From Sedimentisphaerales bacterium (GTDB lineage Bacteria; Planctomycetota; Phycisphaerae; Sedimentisphaerales; SG8-4): a stretch of 64,000 nucleotides of DNA. The notes beneath the pieces are model-generated. The model saw only the letters and a program-made list of their open reading frames with translations, was not told the origin of the DNA and made no database searches. The position numbers and the translations under genes are program-made. Within the stretch, counting starts at the first letter, position 1; each line of letters starts with the position of its first letter. The DNA is taken from positions 1-64,000 of the forward strand of contig JAFGJR010000074.1 of assembly GCA_016928975.1 (NCBI GenBank), given 5' to 3'. Below, piece by piece: positions 17,669-27,499 of the stretch.

Positions 17669-18162
17669 TCCGACTGGTGGCAGCATTCGCCGGTGATTGG
17701 TCGCCGATAATATCGTGAGAATCACCGAGAATGCATGACTCACCGCCAGCACGGCCCGAAGAGGCCGACTGCTCGCAACATCATGTCTATTGGGGGTGAT
17801 GGTGCCTGCGTACCATCGAAAACATTCTGAAAAGTCAGTCCCGGAATCTGACGATTCTTCCTGTGCGCAATAGTGCCCTGGGAAGTGGCTGTTTGGCTGC
17901 ACGGAACCTGCGGCGGGCAAGGCCTTCTGGACCCAGAGAGTGTGACCACGGAGCACGTGCAGACACTCGGCAGGGGACTGCAATGCCCCCTGCTGCTACC
18001 CACGGGGACGGAGTCTGCGCAGCGATCATACATCGAAATACATGGACGCTGGAGACGACGAGTCGTCTCCAGTTGTGTCGTCCGGGGTACCTCACGACGG
18101 CGCAGCCGTAGGATTCGAGTGTGCCAACAACATTCTGAGACTTGCAGGATGAGAAGGTGCGT
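17669..18162 (+). other. 494-base gap inside the cluster with a strong hairpin
   Basis: No supported gene. The main feature is a nearly perfect palindrome, CTGGAGACGAC-ga-GTCGTCTCCAG (18049-18072), 90 bases before the tyrosine kinase gene. There is no T-run after it. It could be an attenuator, an operator for a dimeric regulator, or an RNA-processing site that sets the ratio of the first gene to the rest. This is the largest break in the cluster. Confidence 0.5.
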
Positions 18163-20658
18163 ATGAACCGAACAAACGATACAGACAAACGCGTGGACTG
18201 GACGGACGAGCCCGATCCGCAGCGTTCCTCGGACCGGATCGCGCGCAACAGCAAGGACGTGGATCATCCGGAGGAAGTACAGCCGGCGAGGGTCAGCCGG
18301 CGTCCGAGAGCGAGCCAGGATCACGACAATGTGCCCGCCGTCATAGACCAGATCAAGAACCCTGACGCCGGTCCGGATGCGGGGGGGGCCTCACAGCCGG
18401 GAGTCCCCGGGGCGATCAGCCCCGCGCCGTCGGGGAATCGGGCCTGGGTGGCGAATCTGCGCATCCCGGTCGGCTCTTCTCCAGCGGAGGTTCTGGCGTC
18501 GGTGCTGCGCTTCAAATGGACGCTCCTGGCGATTGCCATACTGGTTTCCGCCCCGATCATCCTGGCGATCTGGACGCAGATCGTACCCAAGTACCAGGCG
18601 AGAGCGGAGGTGCGCGTTCGGCCGATCATTCCGCGCCTGGTGTTTCGAACGGACGAAAACGGCGTGATTCCCTTGTATGATTCCTTCGTGAACACCCAGG
18701 TCTCTCTCATCCGGGGCCCGACCGTCCTGCAGCGAGTGCTCGATCAGCCGGAGATCCAGGCGGCCCAGTGGTACAGGAGCCCTCCGCAATCGTTGGTGGA
18801 ACGATTGGGGGGACGGATCGTCCCCCCCATCGAGAAGCTCCGCGACGGCCTCGTGGTTCGCCCGCGCCTTCGAACGGAGATCATCGACATCACGTTTGCC
18901 GACCCTCTGGCCCGGGACGCCAGGCTCCTCGTGGATACCGTTCTGGACCAGTATATCAAATACGTTACGGAGAAGTCCGACGCGACGGAGGATACGCTGT
19001 ACCGCCAACTGGTGGACCAGTACAAAACGCTGGAGAACGAAATCCAGGGACGGGAGAGGGTCTGCATCGAGCTCCACAAGGCTCTTGGCACGGAGGTCCC
19101 GCAGGAGCTCATCGCCAACAAACGGGTTCGTCTGGATGGCACGCGAGCCCGCCTGGGGCAACTGCAAAACAACATTGCCATCCTCCAGTGGAGGATGGAG
19201 CAGGCCGGGGGGAAGGACAGCAACCAGGTGCCGGACGCCTCCCTCACGGCCGTGGAGCAGCAGCCGAAGTACTATGAGGACCCGGAATGGCGAAAACTGG
19301 ATCTGGACGCCAAAAGGATTCAGCACCTGATTGACAACGGCGTCCATGGTCCCAACCACTCGGAGGGAATCCGCATGCGAAAGGACTTGCAGTTCGCGGA
19401 GGAACTGGTTCGACAGCGGGAGACCCAACTGGATGAAGAATGGCGCGACCGGTTGAGGAACTCGCCGGGGACGTCGACCGTGAGTGCCGACATGGAACGT
19501 TCCAACGCTCCACTACGGATGATGCCCATCGAGTACCAACTGGCCCAGGCGAAGCGTGAGGAGCAGCTCCTGCACGCCGACCTGGCCGCCCAGGAGGTGG
19601 AGTTCAAGCAGTTGTTCGAAAGCGCCCAGTCCCTGGAGCGGGAGAACAGCATCCTGCGGCAAAAGCGAGAGTTGTTCGATGCGGTGCGCCAGCGTCTGGA
19701 TCAGAAGAACGTGGAGCGGAACGTCCCCGGCTCGATCGAAGTGTTGACACGGGCGTTCTCTTCGTCCCGGCCCGAGCAGGACCGTCGCCTCGTCTTCACC
19801 GCCATGGCGCTGTTCGTCGGTCTGGGCATGGGCAGTGGCGGCGCCTACTTCCGGGCGAGCAGGAACGCGGGGATCTACGATCCGAAAGACATGCCGCAGG
19901 CCATGCAGGCGCCGTTCCTCGGGCACGTGCCCCTGGTACGCACCCGAAAGCCGATCGGCAGGTCCCTGTGCGAAGAGATCACCCAGAAGCAGTTCATGCT
20001 CGTGGAGTCCGTTCGGCTCGTGCGCACGGCTCTGCTGTCCAGGCTGGACAGTCAGCGCACCACGATGATCCTGATCACCAGCGCCACGCCGGGGACCGGC
20101 AAATCGAACTTCACGATGATCCTCGGCAAGAGCCTGGCGCAGGCCGGCAAGAAGGTCCTCATGATCGATGTGGACTTCTACAAGAGGACGCTCTCGAAGC
20201 GGTTCGACGTGGTGGACAAGCCCGGACTTCTGAATTGCCTGAGCTCCAAATCGATCGACACGGGACATGTGTTCCCGACGGAAACGCCGGGCTTGTGCGT
20301 CATGTCTGCCGGCAAACGGAGCGACACAGGCGCGGCATTCGAGGAAATCGCCAACGGAGCCTTCAGTGCCTGCATGAGCCAGTTGTCGAAGGAGTGCAAC
20401 TACGACGTCGTCCTGCTGGACAGCGCTCCCATTCTGCTGGGCGCCGACGCGACCATTCTGGCCAGCCAAGTCGATGGCACCATCATGGTCGAGCGAGAGC
20501 ACGTATCGAGACGCTCCACCGTGGTCAGCGCACTCACTCGCCTGAATTGTGCGGGCGGACGCCTCCTGGGTACCGTGTTCATCGGTTCCGGCGGCGGCGA
20601 CGACTTCGGATACGGGTACGGCTACGACCGTTATCGCAGCCGAGGCAGAGAGGCATAA
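18163..20658 (+). CDS. Polysaccharide co-polymerase with tyrosine autokinase domain (Wzz/Wzc-like)
   Basis: An 831-residue inner-membrane protein that controls chain length and export. An unusual proline/acid-rich N-terminal tail of about 110 residues precedes TM1 (WTLLAIAILVSAPIILAIW, near 118). The periplasmic Wzz domain and a long coiled coil (about 270-530) follow, then TM2 (LVFTAMALFVGLGMGSGGAY, near 542). The BY-kinase domain has Walker A SATPGTGKSNF near 642, Walker A' LMIDVDF near 669 and Walker B VVLLDSAPIL near 750. The end is a short Tyr/Gly cluster (FGYGYGYDRYRSRG) that probably takes the autophosphates. ATG 18163 with a GAAGG site is preferred to an upstream TTG at 18142. Confidence 0.93.
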   Translation: MNRTNDTDKRVDWTDEPDPQRSSDRIARNSKDVDHPEEVQPARVSRRPRASQDHDNVPAVIDQIKNPDAGPDAGGASQPGVPGAISPAPSGNRAWVANLRIPVGSSPAEVLASVLRFKWTLLAIAILVSAPIILAIWTQIVPKYQARAEVRVRPIIPRLVFRTDENGVIPLYDSFVNTQVSLIRGPTVLQRVLDQPEIQAAQWYRSPPQSLVERLGGRIVPPIEKLRDGLVVRPRLRTEIIDITFADPLARDARLLVDTVLDQYIKYVTEKSDATEDTLYRQLVDQYKTLENEIQGRERVCIELHKALGTEVPQELIANKRVRLDGTRARLGQLQNNIAILQWRMEQAGGKDSNQVPDASLTAVEQQPKYYEDPEWRKLDLDAKRIQHLIDNGVHGPNHSEGIRMRKDLQFAEELVRQRETQLDEEWRDRLRNSPGTSTVSADMERSNAPLRMMPIEYQLAQAKREEQLLHADLAAQEVEFKQLFESAQSLERENSILRQKRELFDAVRQRLDQKNVERNVPGSIEVLTRAFSSSRPEQDRRLVFTAMALFVGLGMGSGGAYFRASRNAGIYDPKDMPQAMQAPFLGHVPLVRTRKPIGRSLCEEITQKQFMLVESVRLVRTALLSRLDSQRTTMILITSATPGTGKSNFTMILGKSLAQAGKKVLMIDVDFYKRTLSKRFDVVDKPGLLNCLSSKSIDTGHVFPTETPGLCVMSAGKRSDTGAAFEEIANGAFSACMSQLSKECNYDVVLLDSAPILLGADATILASQVDGTIMVEREHVSRRSTVVSALTRLNCAGGRLLGTVFIGSGGGDDFGYGYGYDRYRSRGREA

Positions 20659-20664
20659 ACGCGG

Positions 20665-21849
20665 ATGAATCCAGGGAAGTCACCCGACATGCAGACCGTC
20701 TCCAACGTCGTCCAGCAGTTGCGTGCGATCGCCGTCCGGACATTGCCGCGGATGTACTGTCGTGACCAGCGGCTGTTCGCCTTTCGCCTTCGAGAGAAGG
20801 GCGGGATGGAAGTGCGAGAAGGCACGAGCCGCCGGTATACGGCCATTGTTTTGATCGCTCTGGCCGGCGAAGACCGGGACGTTGCCGCAGACGTGCTCGG
20901 GGACCATCGGCCGGAAGACGTATGCACGAATCTGATTGAGCATCTGGACCGAATGGATGATCTGGGCGAAGTGGCCCTGACTACCTGGGCGGCCAGGGCG
21001 CTGGGGCACTCGCAGACGCAACGGGCCATCGACGCACTGCGACGGAGGGAGCCCTGGCAACGCTCCTATCCCATCGTTGAGCTGTCATGGGCATTGACAG
21101 CTCTGGTCGCCGACGGCAACGACACCACCGACATGGCTCAGGCGCAGATGACCGGCCAGGCCCTGCTTGGCTCCTTCAGGCAGGAATCCGGCCTCTTCCT
21201 GCACCAATCTCCGGGAAGCAAGGCATCCAGGCTGCGGGCGCATGTGAGCTGTTTTGCAGATTTCGTGTATCCGATTCAGGCGTTGTCACACTATCATATC
21301 GCGACCGCAGACCACCGGGCGGCGGAAGTGGCCGGCTGGTGCGCCGAGCGCATGTGTCAACTCCAGGGGCCGGCCGGTCAGTGGTGGTGGCACTATGACG
21401 TCCGAACCGGACAGGTACTGGAGCGATATCCGGTGTACGCTGTGCACCAGCACGCCATGGCGCCGATGTGCCTGTTTGCACTGGCCCGGGCATGCGGCCA
21501 GGACCATTCTGCCTCGATCCGTGCGAGTCTCCGCTGGCTGGTCCATCCGGCAGAGAACACTCGGTCTCTCATTGACACAGAACGCAACGTGATCTGGCGC
21601 AAAGTGACCCGGCGCGAGCCTCGCAGGCTGGTTCGAGGACTACAGGCGGCCGTCAGTGGCGTCCATCCAAGCCTCCGGGTGCCGGCGATGGACGTCTTCT
21701 TTCCGCCCGTCGCGATCGACTACGAAACGCGGCCCTATGAGATGGGTTGGCTCCTCTACGCCTGGCCCGTCAGCCGTGACCTGCAATCCATGAGTCCATC
21801 GGCCTCGTCGCAAACCAATGCAACAGTGAGTTCAGACGAGAAAGCATGA
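20665..21849 (+). CDS. Alpha/alpha-toroid-like protein of unknown function
   Basis: A 394-residue soluble protein, helix-rich with recurring Trp/His motifs (LTTWAARALG, IVELSWALTAL, GQWWWHYDVRTG, YEMGWLLYAWP). The pattern of repeated helix pairs suggests an alpha/alpha toroid like those in glycan-processing or terpenoid-cyclase-like proteins. I do not recognise the family. It lies six bases after the tyrosine-kinase stop and overlaps the polymerase gene by ATGA, so it is translated with core export genes. A role in polymer modification or as an adaptor of the export complex is possible but not shown. Confidence 0.75.
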   Translation: MNPGKSPDMQTVSNVVQQLRAIAVRTLPRMYCRDQRLFAFRLREKGGMEVREGTSRRYTAIVLIALAGEDRDVAADVLGDHRPEDVCTNLIEHLDRMDDLGEVALTTWAARALGHSQTQRAIDALRRREPWQRSYPIVELSWALTALVADGNDTTDMAQAQMTGQALLGSFRQESGLFLHQSPGSKASRLRAHVSCFADFVYPIQALSHYHIATADHRAAEVAGWCAERMCQLQGPAGQWWWHYDVRTGQVLERYPVYAVHQHAMAPMCLFALARACGQDHSASIRASLRWLVHPAENTRSLIDTERNVIWRKVTRREPRRLVRGLQAAVSGVHPSLRVPAMDVFFPPVAIDYETRPYEMGWLLYAWPVSRDLQSMSPSASSQTNATVSSDEKA

Positions 21850-23249
21850 GTATCCGTCACGTAGCCCTGTATGTCGTCATTGCCGGTCTCTCCATGTATG
21901 CCTGGAAGGACTGGTTCAAGAGCCTCTGCGGCCTTCTCTTGCTCATGGCGGTCTTCGAACACGAGGACATGCCCAAGGCGGTATTCGGCGTTCAGGGGCT
22001 GAACCCATGGAACATGCTCTTCGTCATGGTAGCGATTGCGTGGGCGGCAAGTCGCCATCGCGAGGGGCTCTTGTGGGACATGCCTCGCCACATAAGCGTG
22101 CTGCTGCTGATATACCTGGCGGTGATTCTCATCGGCGTCCTTCGCGCGGTCTTCGACCGCGCCTATATCGCGGATTACCCCTTGAAGAACTTGATCAGCG
22201 AAGAGCTGATCAATACGGTCAAGTGGGCCCTACCCGCGATCCTGCTCTTTGACGGCTGCCGGACTCGCCGGCGAGTCGTCATGGCTCTGGTCTGCATACT
22301 CGCCGTGTATGTGATCGTCGCCATACAGGTGGGCAGGTTCATGCCGCCCGGTGCGGCCTTTGGCGACAGCGGCTCCCTTGACCGTTTGCGCGTAAGGCTG
22401 GGCAGGTACATTGGGTACAGCGCTTGTGACATCTCCGCAATGCTGGCCGGCGCGTCGTGGGCGATTCTGGCATCGCTGCCGCTTATCCGCCGGCGAAAGT
22501 ACCGCATCATGGGCTGGATATTAGCCGGTGTCGTTGCCTACGGGCAGTCACTCACCGGCGGAAGGGCTGGCTTTGTGGCGTGGGGAGCCACGGGATTCAT
22601 CCTTTGTCTTCTGAAATGGCGCAAGTACCTGATCCTCGCACCGGTCGTTGTGATCTTGCTGCCGGCGGTGTTTCCTGCCGCCGCAGCCAGGATGCTTTCA
22701 GGCTTCGGGCAGACGGATGTCTCCGGACAAAGCGTCAGGGATGATGATACGATAACCTCCGGAAGGAACCGGATGTGGCCGCGAGTCATTGACAAGATTG
22801 GCGAGTCCCCCGTAGTGGGTCATGGACGGCTGGCCATGAAGCGGACCGGCCTGTACCAGAAGCTGCTGGACGAGGACCTGCCCTTTGCTCATCCGCACAA
22901 CGTTTACCTTGAGACGCTGCTGGACAACGGTCTGCTGGGCTCACTGCCGATCGTCCTGTTCTGGGGGATCTTGATCTTTCGCTCGGCCGTGTTGTTCAGG
23001 AGTCCAAACCGGCTGTATGCGGCCATTGGGGGCTTGTCGTTTGCTCTGCTGGTAAGTCAGGCGTTTGCCGGCATCGGGGCGCAGCATTACTATCCGAGAG
23101 TGAGCACGGTGGGCATGTGGGTCGCGGCGTTTCTGATGCTACGGGTGTCCGTGGAGGAGGAACGCGCGCAGGCTGGCGTGGTCGCGGATGAATCCACGCG
23201 GGAGGAGGCGCCTCTACCCGCGGCGGCAGTCCCTGTCGGCGTTTCCTGA
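21846..23249 (+). CDS. O-antigen ligase/Wzy-like polysaccharide polymerase
   Basis: A 467-residue polytopic membrane protein with about 11-12 hydrophobic helices. A large loop near residues 290-350 contains RNRMWPRVIDKIGESPVVGH and later FAHPHNVYLETLLDNGLLGS. The H-N-x-Y-L-E-x-L motif in that loop is typical of the Wzy_C/O-antigen ligase family. It would polymerise lipid-linked repeat units on the periplasmic side. ATGA overlap with the upstream gene. The C-terminal tail after the last helix is acidic and alanine-rich. Confidence 0.9.
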   Translation: MSIRHVALYVVIAGLSMYAWKDWFKSLCGLLLLMAVFEHEDMPKAVFGVQGLNPWNMLFVMVAIAWAASRHREGLLWDMPRHISVLLLIYLAVILIGVLRAVFDRAYIADYPLKNLISEELINTVKWALPAILLFDGCRTRRRVVMALVCILAVYVIVAIQVGRFMPPGAAFGDSGSLDRLRVRLGRYIGYSACDISAMLAGASWAILASLPLIRRRKYRIMGWILAGVVAYGQSLTGGRAGFVAWGATGFILCLLKWRKYLILAPVVVILLPAVFPAAAARMLSGFGQTDVSGQSVRDDDTITSGRNRMWPRVIDKIGESPVVGHGRLAMKRTGLYQKLLDEDLPFAHPHNVYLETLLDNGLLGSLPIVLFWGILIFRSAVLFRSPNRLYAAIGGLSFALLVSQAFAGIGAQHYYPRVSTVGMWVAAFLMLRVSVEEERAQAGVVADESTREEAPLPAAAVPVGVS

Positions 23250-23301
23250 GACTGTTCTGGCTTGGAATCCACCTGGGGATGATTTGAGGACGTTTACCGC
23301 G

Positions 23302-24153
23302 ATGCACGTATCCACGCAAGAGAGTCCGGCCAACATCGTCGCTCGCAGAGCCAGGAACTACGACCACCATTATCGCACCGCCGGATGGAAGGCCGAGCGA
23401 TGGACGAAGGAAACGGTGGAGGATTTCCTGGCGTATGCCGTCGAAGTCGACAAGGGGGGGTATTTGAACGGCAAAGAGGTCCGGTACGCCCTGAGCCGAC
23501 TGGGCGCACCCAATTGTGAGGGGATGAAAATACTGGACTACTGTTGTGGCACAGGCATCACCGCCATATATTTTGCCCTGTGCGGCGCCCAAGTGTGGGC
23601 CTTCGACGCTTCTTCCGAGGCCATCACCCTTGCGATCCAGAGCGCGCAGATGAGCGACGTCGCCGACCGGGTTCACTTCGAGGTCGTGGATGCTCAATCC
23701 CTTCCCTATGAGGACGGGTCCTTCGATGCCGTGTTCTGCCAGTCTGCGCTCCATATCGTCATCGACTATCCCCAGTGCCCTCACGAGTTGTCGAGAGTGC
23801 TGAAACCAGGTGGGATCGCGGTCTTTGGTGAGGAAGGGCTCGGCTACAACCCGCTTTTCAAGCCCATTCGATGGCTGAGACGACGGAGATGGGTCAAGTG
23901 TGGCGGCAGGCCGTTGCGCTATCCCGACATCGAACAGTTCGGCAGACCTTTCGCCAAGACCGAGATTCAACACTTCAACCTGCTCACGCAAGCCAAGACC
24001 TTTTTCCGAGGACAGTTGAATCGCCATGGCGGCCTGCGACCGTGGGCCCGGCGACTCCTGCGGGCCACCGAGCGGATCGACAACACACTGCTGTCTGGAA
24101 TGCCGTGGTTGAAGAGGTACTGCGGAGCGGTTGTTGTGGTGTACACCAGGTAG
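23302..24153 (+). CDS. Class I SAM-dependent methyltransferase
   Basis: A 283-residue cytosolic enzyme. Motif I is MKILDYCCGTGITAIYFA near residue 75, followed by the acidic strand end VWAFDAS, motif II-like DGSFDAVFCQSALH and the HELSRVLKPGGIAVF strand. This is the UbiE/MenG-like methyltransferase pattern; the substrate is probably a cluster sugar. The reading continues upstream to 23188, but that part overlaps the polymerase gene; ATG 23302 starts just before the conserved RARNYDHHY segment and leaves a 52-base gap. Confidence 0.85.
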   Translation: MHVSTQESPANIVARRARNYDHHYRTAGWKAERWTKETVEDFLAYAVEVDKGGYLNGKEVRYALSRLGAPNCEGMKILDYCCGTGITAIYFALCGAQVWAFDASSEAITLAIQSAQMSDVADRVHFEVVDAQSLPYEDGSFDAVFCQSALHIVIDYPQCPHELSRVLKPGGIAVFGEEGLGYNPLFKPIRWLRRRRWVKCGGRPLRYPDIEQFGRPFAKTEIQHFNLLTQAKTFFRGQLNRHGGLRPWARRLLRATERIDNTLLSGMPWLKRYCGAVVVVYTR

Positions 24154-24167
24154 GCGGCGAAGACTTG

Positions 24168-25160
24168 ATGGATGCAAAGCAGCGTATCCCGTACGTGTAC
24201 ATTCTGGGGGCAAGCCATTCTGGGTCCACCCTCCTGGCCATGCTGCTGAACGCTCACCCGGATATCACAACCATTGGAGAGATGTCACCGGGCAGAATGG
24301 GAGACGCGGATACATATCGCTGCTCCTGTGGTCAACTCATTCGAGAGTGTCACTTCTGGGCCAGGATCTCCGAGAGAATGCGCGGCGCGCATCCGGACTT
24401 TCGCCTCGATGACTTCGGCACGAGATTCGAACTGCCTTCGAGCCCTATAGTCAACCGCCTTCTTCACTTTGAGCATCGTGGCGTGGCGCTCGAGTGGCTC
24501 AGGGATGCCGCGTTGCGGCTTTCGCCTCGCTGGCAGAAGGCGCGAGGTGAGATTGCCGCCCGCTGTTACGCTCTCGTCTCGGCTGTGCTGGCCGAATCCG
24601 GCGCTCGCATCTTCGTGGATTCCTCGAAGCTCGCGCATCGTCTCAAGTTCCTTCTTCAGATCCCGGAGTTCGACATCCGGGTGATCCACCTGGTTCGGGA
24701 TGGTCGTGCGGTTGCACTGACCTACATGAAGCAGGACGAATTTGCAGACTCGCGCGAGCCCGCCTTGCGGAGAGGGGGTCGCGGCATGAAAGCAGAGGCC
24801 GTCGCCGAGGCGTTGTCCATGACCCGAGCGGCCCAGGAGTGGCGCCGATGCCTGCAGGCCGCGGAGCATGTCCTGGCCCGACTCGACAAGAGCCGATGGA
24901 TCCAGGTCCGATATGAAGAGTTGTGCAGTGACCCGGAAAGCACCCTTCGCCGGATTCACGGCTTTCTTGGCACGGACTACACCCGGGCGACGAGGTGCTT
25001 TCGCGACGCGGAGAACCACGTGATCGGCAACGGCATGCGCCTGGATACAGACTCTGAAGTCATTGTGGACGAGCGATGGCGCGAGGAGTTGCAGGATGAG
25101 GACCTGCGGACATTCGACAGAGTGGCCGGTAGGGTGAACGCCCGATTCGGGCACGAGTAG
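24168..25160 (+). CDS. PAPS-dependent sulfotransferase family protein
   Basis: A 330-residue cytosolic enzyme. The 5'-phosphosulfate loop is at the start (YVYILGASHSGSTLLAMLLN) and the 3'-phosphate motif is IRVIHLVRDGRAVALTYM near residue 170. The region WIQVRYEELCSDPESTLRRI near 245 is the usual late conserved segment. It would transfer sulfate from PAPS to a sugar hydroxyl, suggesting a sulfated polymer; a Stf0-like enzyme with another acceptor is also possible. ATG 24168 lies 14 bases after the methyltransferase stop; the longer frame upstream overlaps that gene and is not used. Confidence 0.87.
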   Translation: MDAKQRIPYVYILGASHSGSTLLAMLLNAHPDITTIGEMSPGRMGDADTYRCSCGQLIRECHFWARISERMRGAHPDFRLDDFGTRFELPSSPIVNRLLHFEHRGVALEWLRDAALRLSPRWQKARGEIAARCYALVSAVLAESGARIFVDSSKLAHRLKFLLQIPEFDIRVIHLVRDGRAVALTYMKQDEFADSREPALRRGGRGMKAEAVAEALSMTRAAQEWRRCLQAAEHVLARLDKSRWIQVRYEELCSDPESTLRRIHGFLGTDYTRATRCFRDAENHVIGNGMRLDTDSEVIVDERWREELQDEDLRTFDRVAGRVNARFGHE

Positions 25161-25175
25161 ATCACTGGAAACGCG

Positions 25176-26693
25176 TTGGCGCAGGATATGACCGTCGCGG
25201 CAAGAACGGCGCTTGATAGAAGGCAATTCTTTGAGACGGACCATCTTAAGGATGATCTGAAGGGCCGCTCCGTCAGGGGCGGCGCCGTCACAATCCTGGG
25301 ACAGGGCGCGCAACTTGTCGTCATGACAGCGTCCACCATGGTGATGGCGCGACTCCTGACGCCCCAGGATTATGGCCTGGTCGCCATGATTACCGCTGTC
25401 ACCGGGTTCGTCACGCTCTTCAAGGATCTCGGTCTCTCGATGGCCACGGTCCAGAAAGCGGAAGTCACGCACGAGCAGGTCAGTACGCTATTCTGGATCA
25501 ATGTGGCCCTCAGTACGATGGTCATGCTGGTCGTGATGGGCCTGGCCCCGGTGCTTGCGTGGTTCTATGGCGAGCCCGGGCTGCTGCCACTGACGCTGGT
25601 GCTGGCGATCGGTTTCATCCTCGGCGGACTCTCCGTTCAGCACAGTGCCTTGCTCCGCCGGCAGATGCGATTCTGCACCCTGGCTCTGATCGACGTCCTC
25701 AGGTTGATGACCTGCGTGTCCGTGGGAATCGTCACTGCCCTGGCGGGCGCCGGCGTGTGGGCGCTGGTGTACATGCCCTTATCGGCCAGCCTCTTCAGCG
25801 CGGTGGCGGTCTGGATCGTTTGCCGCTGGCGACCTGGTCTTCCCGTCCGAGGCGCCGGGGTAGGGGGGATGCTGTCGTTCGGTGCGAACCTGACCGGATT
25901 CAACGTCGTGAACTACTTCGCGAGGAATCTCGATAACGTCCTGATCGGGAGAGTCTGGGGGCCTGTTTCCCTTGGCCTCTACGCCAAAGCGTACGGCCTC
26001 TTGATGCTTCCCATATCACAGATCACCGCCCCGATATCGGCGGTGGCGGTCCCGGCTCTGAGCCGTCTCCAGAGCGAGCCGGAGCGCTACAAGCGATACT
26101 ACTATCACGCGATCAACATGATCTCGTTTGTCACGATGCCTCCGGTCTGTCTGCTGGCTGCCTTGTCCGGACAGGTCATCCGGTTGATCCTGGGAGAGCA
26201 GTGGATGGGTGCCGCCGGCATATTCAAAGTGCTCGCCTTCGCCGCGTTCCTCCAGCCGGTCGTAGGGACGACCGGTTGGATCTACGTATCCCTCGGGCAG
26301 ACGGGGAGGATGTTCAAGTGGGGACTGATCAGTGTGCCGATCACTGTGCTGTCCTTCATCGTGGGACTATCCTGGGGAGCGCTCGGGGTGGCGGTATCCT
26401 ACACACTGTGCTATGTCACACTGCTGGTCGTTCCTGGCCTGCTCTTCGCGTATCGCCATTCACCGATCCGTATCACGGGCTTCTTCCATTCCATACGCCG
26501 TCCGGCGACAGTCAGCCTCATGATGTACGCCGCCGTCGAGTTGGCACAGAGCTATTTTGGCTGGTACGGTCCCGTCCAGGGCATCGTGTACTCATGTCTG
26601 GTGGCGCTCTGTATAGTCGTGCTCAGCTTGATCTGCTGGCCGAAACTGCGAGAAGAAGCGATCGATGCCGTCAGACTGTTTAAGATGCGATGA
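25176..26693 (+). CDS. Wzx-like polysaccharide flippase (MOP/MVF superfamily)
   Basis: A polytopic membrane protein of 505 residues, with about 14 hydrophobic helices and few long loops. It begins with the typical GRSVRGGAVTILGQGAQLVV helix and includes LLTPQDYGLVAMITAVTGFV, a hallmark of the lipopolysaccharide-exporter branch. It would flip undecaprenyl-linked repeat units across the inner membrane. The start is either TTG 25176 or ATG 25188 (four codons later); neither has a strong ribosome site. The gene is 15 bases after the sulfotransferase. Confidence 0.9.
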   Translation: MAQDMTVAARTALDRRQFFETDHLKDDLKGRSVRGGAVTILGQGAQLVVMTASTMVMARLLTPQDYGLVAMITAVTGFVTLFKDLGLSMATVQKAEVTHEQVSTLFWINVALSTMVMLVVMGLAPVLAWFYGEPGLLPLTLVLAIGFILGGLSVQHSALLRRQMRFCTLALIDVLRLMTCVSVGIVTALAGAGVWALVYMPLSASLFSAVAVWIVCRWRPGLPVRGAGVGGMLSFGANLTGFNVVNYFARNLDNVLIGRVWGPVSLGLYAKAYGLLMLPISQITAPISAVAVPALSRLQSEPERYKRYYYHAINMISFVTMPPVCLLAALSGQVIRLILGEQWMGAAGIFKVLAFAAFLQPVVGTTGWIYVSLGQTGRMFKWGLISVPITVLSFIVGLSWGALGVAVSYTLCYVTLLVVPGLLFAYRHSPIRITGFFHSIRRPATVSLMMYAAVELAQSYFGWYGPVQGIVYSCLVALCIVVLSLICWPKLREEAIDAVRLFKMR

Positions 26694-26694
26694 G

Positions 26695-27444
26695 ATGATG
26701 AACCGCTTCAATCCTTCGTATATCAGCCCTCGCAACGATATTGTGGAGTTGATTCCGCCCGGTACGAAGAGAATCTTGGACGTAGGATGCAGCACCGGCG
26801 AACTCGGAGCGAACATTCAGCGAGCACTTGGCGCGGAGGTCACAGGAATCGAAGCAGATGAAGACATGGCCAGGGTTGCCATGACCAGATTGCATCGTGT
26901 CATTGTTGGAGACATCGAGACCATTGATTTGTCAGACTACTTCGCGCCGGGTGATTATGATTGCATAGTCTTCGCGGATGTGCTGGAGCACTTGAAAGAT
27001 GGGTGGCAAGTGCTGGCACGGAGTGTGGATCTGCTGGAGGATGCAGGTACCGTCATCGTCAGCATTCCCAATGTCAGGCATTATTCGACGATTGTCAGCT
27101 TGCTGTTCCGGGGTGTCTGGCCGTACAGGGAACGCGGGATTCACGACCGGACGCATCTGCGGTTCTTCACATTGCAGAACATCAGAGATATGCTTGGTAA
27201 CGCCGCACTGGAGGTCGTCGCTGTCAAACGACACTACAGGATCATCGAAAGGCCCCATCGGTACAACAGGTATGCAAGATATGTGGCCCTGCTATGTCCG
27301 AAAGAATTGCTGACGTTTCAGTATCTTGTTGTCGCGAGAAAGTGGCGAACAGGGAATCGTGACGATGCCTACTGGGGTGCACGCGGCCCAGCGATCCCGC
27401 GACGGACCGCGTTGATTAGCCAGGGTGCTTCGCGGATCGTGTGA
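26695..27444 (+). CDS. Class I SAM-dependent methyltransferase
   Basis: A 249-residue enzyme. Motif I is RILDVGCSTGELGANI near residue 25, the acidic second strand GIEADEDMA, and post-motif DYDCIVFADVLEHLKDGW near 90, then VIVSIPNVRHYSTI. This is the Methyltransf_23 pattern. It starts one base after the flippase stop, at tandem ATGs (26695, 26698). From here to about 33 kb the sequence is visibly less GC-rich than its flanks. Confidence 0.87.
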   Translation: MMNRFNPSYISPRNDIVELIPPGTKRILDVGCSTGELGANIQRALGAEVTGIEADEDMARVAMTRLHRVIVGDIETIDLSDYFAPGDYDCIVFADVLEHLKDGWQVLARSVDLLEDAGTVIVSIPNVRHYSTIVSLLFRGVWPYRERGIHDRTHLRFFTLQNIRDMLGNAALEVVAVKRHYRIIERPHRYNRYARYVALLCPKELLTFQYLVVARKWRTGNRDDAYWGARGPAIPRRTALISQGASRIV

Positions 27445-27499
27445 AATCGCAAAGGGGTATGACCATCTTCTGAGACGACGTGCGTATGGCGGGGGCCCA

